Assembly (NCBI GenBank): GCA_038233215.1
Contig: JBBSML010000061.1
Location: 1-5,640, forward strand
Length of the DNA: 5,640 nt
Direction of reading: 5' to 3'
Source: JACDBZ01 sp038233215
GTDB taxonomy: Bacteria; Chloroflexota; Limnocylindria; QHBO01
The stretch's first letter is position 1. Every line of letters begins with the position of its first letter. The position numbers were made by a program, and so were the translations under genes. Below are positions 1 through 4,296 of the stretch, one piece after another. The notes under the pieces are model-generated. The model searched no databases and was not told the DNA's origin. It was given only the letters and a program-made list of their open reading frames with translations.

Positions 1-1
1 C

Positions 2-1006
2 AAGGCGTTCACCGAGAACATCCGGCGCGTCGTCGGCCGCCGCGCGGGCGGCTCGCAGTTTCGCTACTTCAACCAGTACGGCGGCATGGACCGCAACGCC
101 GTCGACGTCCTCATCCTCGACGAGGCGCATCGGCTTCGGAGCACCTCCGCCAGTCGCTTCACCCCAAAGGCGAAACGCACCGATCTCGCGCAGATCGACG
201 AGCTCATCGGTGTGGCGAAGACGTCCGTATTCTTCATCGACGACCTCCAGGGCGTCCGCCCCAACGAGGTCGGTGACACGCAGCTCATCCTCGAGGCCGC
301 CGAGCGCAACAGCGCAGAGGTCAGCGCCTTCGAGCTCGACACCCAGTTCCGCCTGGCAGGTTCGAAGGCCTTCCTCAACTGGATCGATCACACATTGGGC
401 CTGGCCGAGACCGCCCATCCGACCTGGGATGCCGAGCGCGAGACGTTCGACTTCCGTGTCGTCGACTCCGTCGAGCAGCTGGACGCCCTGATCCGATCGA
501 AGGCCGATGAGGGCCACTCCGCCCGACTGACCGCCGGATTCTGCTGGCCCTGGAGCAACCCCGAGCCCGATGGCAGCCTGGTCCCCGACGTCAAGGTCGG
601 CGCCTGGCAGATGCCCTGGAACGCCAGACCGGAGGTCGGCCGCCTCGCTCCGGGCATCCCACTCTCGAACTTCTGGGCATCTGACCCGAACGGCCTGAAC
701 CAGGTTGGCTGCGTCTACACCGCCCAGGGCTTCGAGTTCGACTACGTCGGCGTTATCTTCGGACGCGACCTGCGCTGGGATCCCGACTCAGAGACCTGGA
801 TCGGCGACTCCGGAGCCAGCCACGACTCGATCGTCAAGCGCTCCGGCGACCGCTTCACCGACCTCGTGAAACGCACCTACCGCGTCCTCCTCACCCGCGG
901 CCTCAAAGGCTGCTACGTGTTCTTCGAGGACGAGGCGACGGAAGCGCTCGTCGGGAGCGCTATTTCCGTCGGACACCCGTCAGAAGGTCAGCGAGGGGAT
1001 CTGTGA
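2..1006 (+). CDS. DUF2075 / Schlafen-type DNA/RNA helicase, C-terminal part (5' end outside window)
   Basis: The reading frame is open from the first complete codon (base 2), so the gene starts upstream; 334 residues are visible. Superfamily 1 helicase motifs appear in order: Walker B 'VLILDEAHRL' (fragment residues 36-45, with D40-E41-A42-H43); 'FFIDDLQGVRPNE' (about 77-89), where DDxQ is the motif III position; 'QFR' (115-117), the motif IV arginine; 'YTAQGFEFDYVGVIFGRDL' (about 239-257), a motif V-like strand; and 'VLLTRGLKGCYVF' (about 295-307), motif VI with an arginine at 299. This order and spacing are typical of the DUF2075 family, ATP-dependent helicases with unknown substrates that are often found in accessory or defence loci. 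The Walker A loop must lie upstream of the window. The TGA stop overlaps the GTG start of the next gene, so the two are probably co-translated. Family call is sure; substrate and role are not visible. Confidence 0.9.
   Translation, partial: KAFTENIRRVVGRRAGGSQFRYFNQYGGMDRNAVDVLILDEAHRLRSTSASRFTPKAKRTDLAQIDELIGVAKTSVFFIDDLQGVRPNEVGDTQLILEAAERNSAEVSAFELDTQFRLAGSKAFLNWIDHTLGLAETAHPTWDAERETFDFRVVDSVEQLDALIRSKADEGHSARLTAGFCWPWSNPEPDGSLVPDVKVGAWQMPWNARPEVGRLAPGIPLSNFWASDPNGLNQVGCVYTAQGFEFDYVGVIFGRDLRWDPDSETWIGDSGASHDSIVKRSGDRFTDLVKRTYRVLLTRGLKGCYVFFEDEATEALVGSAISVGHPSEGQRGDL
993..1002 (+). promoter_or_regulatory. Ribosome binding site deciding the GTG start at 1003
   Basis: GAGGGG lies inside the last helicase codons, five to six bases before the GTG. 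With the GTGA stop/start overlap it supports re-initiation at 1003 rather than a start at the internal ATG at 1213. Spacing is good, but the internal ATG also has a GAGG in front of it, so the choice is probable rather than certain. Confidence 0.55.
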
Positions 1007-1554
1007 CGGGGGAGTTATTGCGATGCCCGCATTGCGGATACCGGACGACACTTGTCACTAGGTACTGCCCTTCGTGCAAGCAGGATCGGCGGACCGCCGC
1101 TCCAGAGGAGATTGGTCGAGAACCCGGTGGCGGCGTCCAAAGCCGAGAGCCAACTCAACATCGAGATGGAGGGCTTCCCGTGGTTGAAGGTGGTACAGGT
1201 GTTGAGGCGGGGATGAAGAGATGCCCGCGATGTGCCGAAGCGATACGCGTAGAAGCTGTCGCATGCCGATTCTGTGGCTTTGACTACGCGCGCCTCAGCG
1301 CACCAGCTGCGGTCGTCCAACCTACCCGCACGAACGGGTTTGCGGTCGCTTCTCTGGTTCTCGGCATCCTATGGCTCTATTGGGTTGGCTCGATCCTGGC
1401 GTTGATCTTCGGCTACGTTGCGCGGGGACAGATTGCCGCGTCGGGTGGTGCACAGACAGGCGGCGGTATGGCTATGGCCGGGATCGTCCTAGGCTGGATC
1501 GGCGTCGGTCTTGGCGTCCTGGGCATCGTGATTCTTGGTGCCACGAGCCGCTAA
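1003..1554 (+). CDS. Double zinc-ribbon, two-TM membrane protein (DUF4190-like)
   Basis: The 183-residue product has two four-cysteine zinc ribbons: C8-P-H-C11 with C22-P-S-C25, and C74-P-R-C77 with C88-R-F-C91. A flexible G/E/R-rich linker (about 30-70) separates them. Two hydrophobic helices follow at about 113-140 and 156-180, with a 'GYVARGQI' turn and a G-rich hairpin between them, the layout of DUF4190 small membrane domains. The N-terminal ribbons are expected in the cytoplasm; no signal peptide is seen. The chosen start is the GTG at 1003, which overlaps the helicase stop as GTGA and has GAGGGG about five bases upstream. An alternative ATG at 1213, with GAGG upstream, would keep only the second ribbon and the helices. 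The overlap suggests expression coupled to the helicase. Zinc-ribbon/DUF4190 proteins have no settled function; a sensor or scaffold role is a guess. Codon use is less G/C-biased than in the helicase. Confidence 0.85.
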   Translation: MTGELLRCPHCGYRTTLVTRYCPSCKQDRRTAAPEEIGREPGGGVQSREPTQHRDGGLPVVEGGTGVEAGMKRCPRCAEAIRVEAVACRFCGFDYARLSAPAAVVQPTRTNGFAVASLVLGILWLYWVGSILALIFGYVARGQIAASGGAQTGGGMAMAGIVLGWIGVGLGVLGIVILGATSR

Positions 1555-1620
1555 CCGGCGCAAGGTGCGAGACGGACGAGTGTTGGCCGATGCGCCGGGT
1601 GTGGGTTCGGTCCTGCATGG

Positions 1621-1909
1621 TCAGCGCCCGAACGACGGGTAATTCGAGGCGGTGGGCGCGCGCTCACGCTCCGATGGCATCGAAACGAGATCGACCGTGT
1701 CGTGCTCAGCCATCGAAGACGTATCGAATCCATGTACCGATGAGCGGCGCTCCGGTCTCGAACGCAATGTCGGCGCGACCGGTGACGATGAAGCGCCGAA
1801 ACGCATCGCCATCGGGGTGCACTCCACGCTCGAACCGACCAGCCAAAAGCGCCGAGACAGTCGACTTCCCAGCGGCCTGGGGCCGAGTGACGAGAAAGAT
1901 GCCAACCAT
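1621..1909 (-). pseudogene. Remnant of a small P-loop (AAA / chloramphenicol phosphotransferase-like) kinase
   Basis: Read from the ATG at 1909, the minus strand gives 'MVGIFLVTRPQAAGKST', then 'LLAGRFERGVHPDGDAFRR' and 'FIVTGRADI'. This is the N-terminal third of small P-loop kinases of about 170-190 residues, in which RGVHxxGDxFRR follows the P-loop. It then passes directly into 'AFETGAPLIGTWI', which resembles the C-terminal end of the same family, so about 100 central residues are missing (join near 1765-1770). The frame then runs to a stop at 1706. Skipping the single base at 1726 gives 'TWIDTSSMAEHDTVDLV', the expected C-terminal helix, which ends at a TGA at 1621. The first glycine of Walker A is also changed to arginine (codon 1883-1885). 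Three independent lesions indicate a dead gene. No good ribosome binding site is seen. The family assignment comes from motif memory; deletion and frameshift are inferred from it. Confidence 0.72.
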
Positions 1910-1932
1910 GACCGACAGGATATCGACCACCG

Positions 1933-1942
1933 CCCCCCCCCC
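1933..1942. repeat. Homopolymer run of ten C (G on the minus strand)
   Basis: Ten consecutive C bases lie between the kinase remnant and the start of the nuclease-like gene. On the minus strand the tract is about 24 bases upstream of the dead kinase's ATG. Runs of this length are prone to slippage and also to sequencing error. It is outside any gene I believe to be translated. Confidence 0.9.
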
Positions 1943-2010
1943 GCCGTTCTTGGCCCAGGAATGCCCGCGGCGACGCGGCAAGTATTGCTAACCTACCAAG
2001 CACGTGCCCA

Positions 2011-2026
2011 AGGGAGGGAGAGGGAG
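2011..2026 (+). promoter_or_regulatory. Purine-rich ribosome binding site for the TTG start at 2027
   Basis: An unbroken purine stretch, AGGGAGGGAGAGGGAG, ends directly at the TTG. The GGGAGG core sits about eight bases before it, an ideal Shine-Dalgarno distance. This favours TTG 2027 over the in-frame ATG at 1961 and all earlier starts, which lack such a site. Confidence 0.75.
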
Positions 2027-3379
2027 TTGACGCTACTTCGCGACGAGCGCTGGCCGGTCGCGCGCCTGATTCCGATCACGTCCTCGACCGGCGTCGAGGC
2101 AAAGGAGCGGAACGCGGCGTCCGCGCTGCTCGCCGTCCTCTCACACGTCGATGAGTTCGGTCGAGCGTTGCTCAAACCGCTCGGCGCACCCGCCGGCAAG
2201 ATCGAGGCATTCGTCGAGACGCCCTTCAAGGTCGATGGTGGCAAGACCATCAGGCCCGACGGTCTCATCGGTGTCACGCGTGGCGGCAAGACGTGGTGGG
2301 CGCTGGTCGAGTGCAAGATCGCCGATCAGGCGCTGACCGTCGAGCAGATGGAGTCGTACCTCGATCTCGCCCGAGCCAGCGGGATCGACGCCGTCCTCTC
2401 AATCTCGAACCACTACACGACCAACTCGTCCGACTACCCGATCCAGATCGACCGTAAGAAGCTGAAGAAGGTCTCGATCCATCACTGGTCGTGGGTGCGC
2501 GTCCTCACCGAGGCAGAGGTGCAGAAGCAGCATCGTGGCGTGAAGGATCCCGACCAGGCCTACCTGCTCGAGGAGCTGATCCGCTACCTCAGCGATCCCC
2601 GCTCGGGCGTGGTCCAGTTCGACGACATGGGTCCAAACTGGACCAAGGTCCGCGAAGGAGCCCGCATCCACACGCTTCGCAAGACCGATGCGGACGTCGC
2701 TGCCATCGCAAACCGCTGGGATGAGCTTCTCCGCTTCCTCAGCCTCGACCTGACCAAGGACCTCGGCCGTGATGTCAAGCAGCTTGCGCGGCGACAGGAA
2801 GCGACAGCCGTAGCCCGCCACCAGGCGCTGCGCGAATCACTCGCCGATGCCAGCCGGCTCTACGCCGACCTCCAGATCCCCGATACGGCCGGACCGCTCG
2901 AGATCACCGCCGATCTCGCGACTCGTCAGATCGTGGTCAGTACGGACCTGGTCGCTCCCAAGGAGGGTCAGTCTCGCGGACGTCTATCATGGCTTCTCCG
3001 GCAGCTCCAGAAGGCGCCGCCCGACCTGACGGTGGAGGTGCAGCTCGCCCGCACATCCCTTACCCTCAGCGCCCCGCTCGGCGCGATCCGCGACGACCCG
3101 ACCATCGTGCTTCCCGACCGCACGCGCGAAATCCGCGGCTTCCGTCTCTCGCTCACCCGCGACCTCGGCCTGAACCGCCAGGCCGGCCGCGGCTCCTTCA
3201 TCGACAGCGTTTTGACCAACGTCAAGACCTTCTACGGCGAGGTCCTCCAGCAGCTCACCGCCTGGAAGCCTCGCCCGCCGAAGCTGCGAACCACCGAAGG
3301 TCCGATCGAGCGCGAAATCGCCGATGTGCCCGACGACATCGAAGCTGCCCTCGAATTGGCCGAGGACGCGCAGCCTTGA
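2027..3379 (+). CDS. PD-(D/E)XK nuclease-like protein of unknown function
   Basis: The 450-residue product begins 'LLRDERWPVARLIPI' just after the start. Near the N-terminus is a PD-(D/E)XK fold signature: helix glutamate E27 (within 'EAKERNAASALL'), then R76-P77-D78-G79, then W-A-L-V-E95-C-K97, and Q107 on the following helix. D78, E95 and K97 match the metal-binding and catalytic triad of this nuclease superfamily, and all are present. Further conserved-looking blocks are 'HHWSW' (152-156), 'LLEELIRYL' (about 180-188), 'FDDMGPNW' (198-205) and a C-terminal 'GRGSFIDSVL' to 'FYGEVLQQLTAW' segment (about 387-411). From memory this resembles actinobacterial proteins of similar length often named only 'stress response protein'. 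The nuclease domain is N-terminal; the rest is unassigned. TTG is chosen because of the strong ribosome binding site and because the upstream open frame (1652-2026) is the antisense of the kinase remnant. DNA cleavage is inferred from the residues. Confidence 0.82.
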   Translation: MTLLRDERWPVARLIPITSSTGVEAKERNAASALLAVLSHVDEFGRALLKPLGAPAGKIEAFVETPFKVDGGKTIRPDGLIGVTRGGKTWWALVECKIADQALTVEQMESYLDLARASGIDAVLSISNHYTTNSSDYPIQIDRKKLKKVSIHHWSWVRVLTEAEVQKQHRGVKDPDQAYLLEELIRYLSDPRSGVVQFDDMGPNWTKVREGARIHTLRKTDADVAAIANRWDELLRFLSLDLTKDLGRDVKQLARRQEATAVARHQALRESLADASRLYADLQIPDTAGPLEITADLATRQIVVSTDLVAPKEGQSRGRLSWLLRQLQKAPPDLTVEVQLARTSLTLSAPLGAIRDDPTIVLPDRTREIRGFRLSLTRDLGLNRQAGRGSFIDSVLTNVKTFYGEVLQQLTAWKPRPPKLRTTEGPIEREIADVPDDIEAALELAEDAQP

Positions 3380-3449
3380 CCCGCGATGTGATGGGCACCA
3401 AGCACCGGGAAGGCCGCAGTTAGCTAAGAGCCGATGAGGGAGGAAACCA

Positions 3450-3650
3450 ATGTTCGAGTACAAGATCCTGACGCAGAAGGACCGATGGTTCGGCGGCAAA
3501 TTCGATCCGAACCGTGTTGAGCAGGCGCTCAACGCGTACGCGCAGGAGGGTTGGCGGTTGTCGGAAGCGGTTACGGCGAGCTTCCCTGCCGTCTTTAGCT
3601 CGAACAGAGAGGAGCTAATTGTTATCCTCGAACGCGAAGTCCCTGCCTAA
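3450..3650 (+). CDS. DUF4177 small protein
   Basis: The 66-residue product, with 'MFEYKIL' at its start, 'LNAYAQEGWRLSEA' in the middle and a final 'ELIVILERE' strand, has the DUF4177 pattern of strand, helix ending in EGW, then two strands. Its length is normal for this domain of unknown function. The ATG has a strong AGGGAGGA site (3437-3444) five bases upstream. It follows the nuclease-like gene by 70 bases, in which I see neither a terminator nor a convincing promoter. Its TAA stop shares its last A with the ATG of the next gene, which makes translational coupling likely. No function can be given. Confidence 0.8.
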   Translation: MFEYKILTQKDRWFGGKFDPNRVEQALNAYAQEGWRLSEAVTASFPAVFSSNREELIVILEREVPA

Positions 3651-3964
3651 TGACGCTAAAGCGATACGGCGTGACGGGCAGTGAGCTCGACGGCATCTTC
3701 TTCACGGAAGCGGCGTCCATCGAAGGCGCACGTAACCTCGGCGAGGTGAAGGTGAAGGTCGGTGGGCAAAACAAGGACATCCGCGCCGTCAAGGGCGAGC
3801 TTGCGAAGAAGGTCAAGACGCTTAGCGGCAACGCCCTGGTCGGGTTCGCATACGGCCAGCGTGGCAACTCATGGTTGGACTCGTTCGGTTGGTTCGACAG
3901 CGAGCATTGGTACGGTTCCGGACGGGCAGTGATCGCACCGCCTGCAGGCGCGGATGACCGGTGA
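3650..3964 (+). CDS. Unrecognised 104-residue protein coupled to the DUF4177 gene
   Basis: The start ATG overlaps the preceding stop (TAATG), and the only ribosome-binding purines lie further back in the upstream gene, so this gene is probably translated by re-initiation. The product has 'ELAKKVKTLSGNALVGFAYGQRG', given here as helix 'ELAKKVKTLSGNAL' plus strand 'VGFAYGQRG'. It continues with an aromatic C-terminal segment, 'SWLDSFGWFDSEHWYGSG'. A helix followed by 'GNALVGF' is reminiscent of YbjQ-like (DUF74) domains, where a similar GANA/V turn precedes a strand, but I would not assign it to that family. No signal peptide or membrane helix is seen. The codon bias is moderate, like that of its partner, and the reading frame fits the coupled start, so it is likely a real gene. 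Function unknown. Confidence 0.7.
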   Translation: MTLKRYGVTGSELDGIFFTEAASIEGARNLGEVKVKVGGQNKDIRAVKGELAKKVKTLSGNALVGFAYGQRGNSWLDSFGWFDSEHWYGSGRAVIAPPAGADDR

Positions 3965-3984
3965 CAGTCAACGACGACTTTGGA

Positions 3985-4103
3985 GGCGGACTTCGCGCCG
4001 CATTTGATTACTTCTAGAAGGACCCGATGCGGAGAATGATCGAGCCCATTCGGTGCACGGCCGGCCAGTCCCCGATCGCGAACAGCGGCACCTGACCGCC
4101 TAC
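3985..4103 (-). pseudogene. Decayed second copy of the nrdJ C-terminal zinc-ribbon end
   Basis: Bases 3993-4071 align collinearly with 4314-4393, the zinc-ribbon codons of the intact nrdJ. By hand I count about 66 identities in 81 columns with three single-base gaps, including exact blocks TCGCGCCGCA, ATGATCGAGCC and GGCCGGC. Read on the minus strand, the copy gives 'GSIILRIGSF', stop, K, stop-region, then after a one-base shift 'IKCGAKSAS'. The intact gene has 'GSIMVRNGSCYKCINCGATSGCS' (given in parts: GSIMVRNGSC, YKC, INCGATSGCS). Weaker similarity continues to about 4103. Stops, frameshifts and lost cysteines show it is not functional. It sits just beyond the YjzC-like gene, whose TAG stop lies at its edge, and may also act as untranslated spacer between the convergent genes. 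Confidence 0.78.
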
Positions 4104-4279
4104 TTCTTCGGAGGACCCTCACGCTCCCACGTCCGGCCCGGCTTCTGGGTCGGCGGAAGCGGGCTATCGCGAGACTCGATGGTCACCTGGCGAGGGTTCG
4201 TCACCTCCCCGCCGCGTGGCCCTCGTTCTACATACTCTCCCGGCCGTGCCGGAGTCTCTCCCGGCTTCTGACGCGTCAT
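4100..4279 (-). CDS. YjzC-like small protein
   Basis: The 59-residue product has 'KPGETPARPGEYVERGPRGG' near its start, then 'VTNPRQVTI', 'SPLPPT' and a final 'GRTWERE'. This matches the YjzC family pattern: KPG near the N-terminus, G-x-Y-x-E-x-G, N-P-x-x-V/I, P-P-T/E-T and a late W. YjzC proteins are 50-60 residues and of unknown function, known mainly from Bacillota. The start is the ATG at 4279, with AAGGAAGAG about ten bases upstream. The ATG lies 17 bases after the nrdJ stop on the same strand, so co-transcription with nrdJ is likely. The open frame extends upstream to 4372, but that part is antiframe to the nrdJ zinc ribbon and is not counted. A repeated CCGGGAGAG reflects the two P-G-E segments. 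Confidence 0.75.
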   Translation of the reverse strand: MTRQKPGETPARPGEYVERGPRGGEVTNPRQVTIESRDSPLPPTQKPGRTWEREGPPKK

Positions 4280-4296
4280 CCTCAACCAACTCTTCC

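Noticed and set aside
1652..2026. Plus-strand frame open 125 codons upstream of the TTG start of the nuclease-like gene, with an ATG at 1961
   Set aside because: The translation is low-complexity, lies antisense to the recognisable kinase remnant and crosses the C10 run. No ribosome binding site precedes its starts, while a very strong one precedes TTG 2027 and the sequence from there begins with a family-like 'LLRDERWPVARL'.
3376..3410. TTGACC that could be a -35 box before the DUF4177 gene
   Set aside because: It includes the TGA stop of the upstream gene and no acceptable -10 box lies 16-18 bases downstream.
2987..3532. 181-codon minus-strand open frame
   Set aside because: Antisense to the end of the nuclease-like gene and the start of the DUF4177 gene; its composition is that of a GC-rich shadow and it has no recognisable motif.
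3965..4099. Possible bidirectional terminator between the convergent genes
   Set aside because: I found no stable GC hairpin with a T run; the stretch is mostly the nrdJ ghost copy.
4235..4265. Direct repeat CTCTCCCGGC (4235-4244 and 4256-4265, period 21)
   Set aside because: Inside the YjzC-like gene, where it encodes two P-G-E segments seven codons apart; two copies only, so coding explains it.
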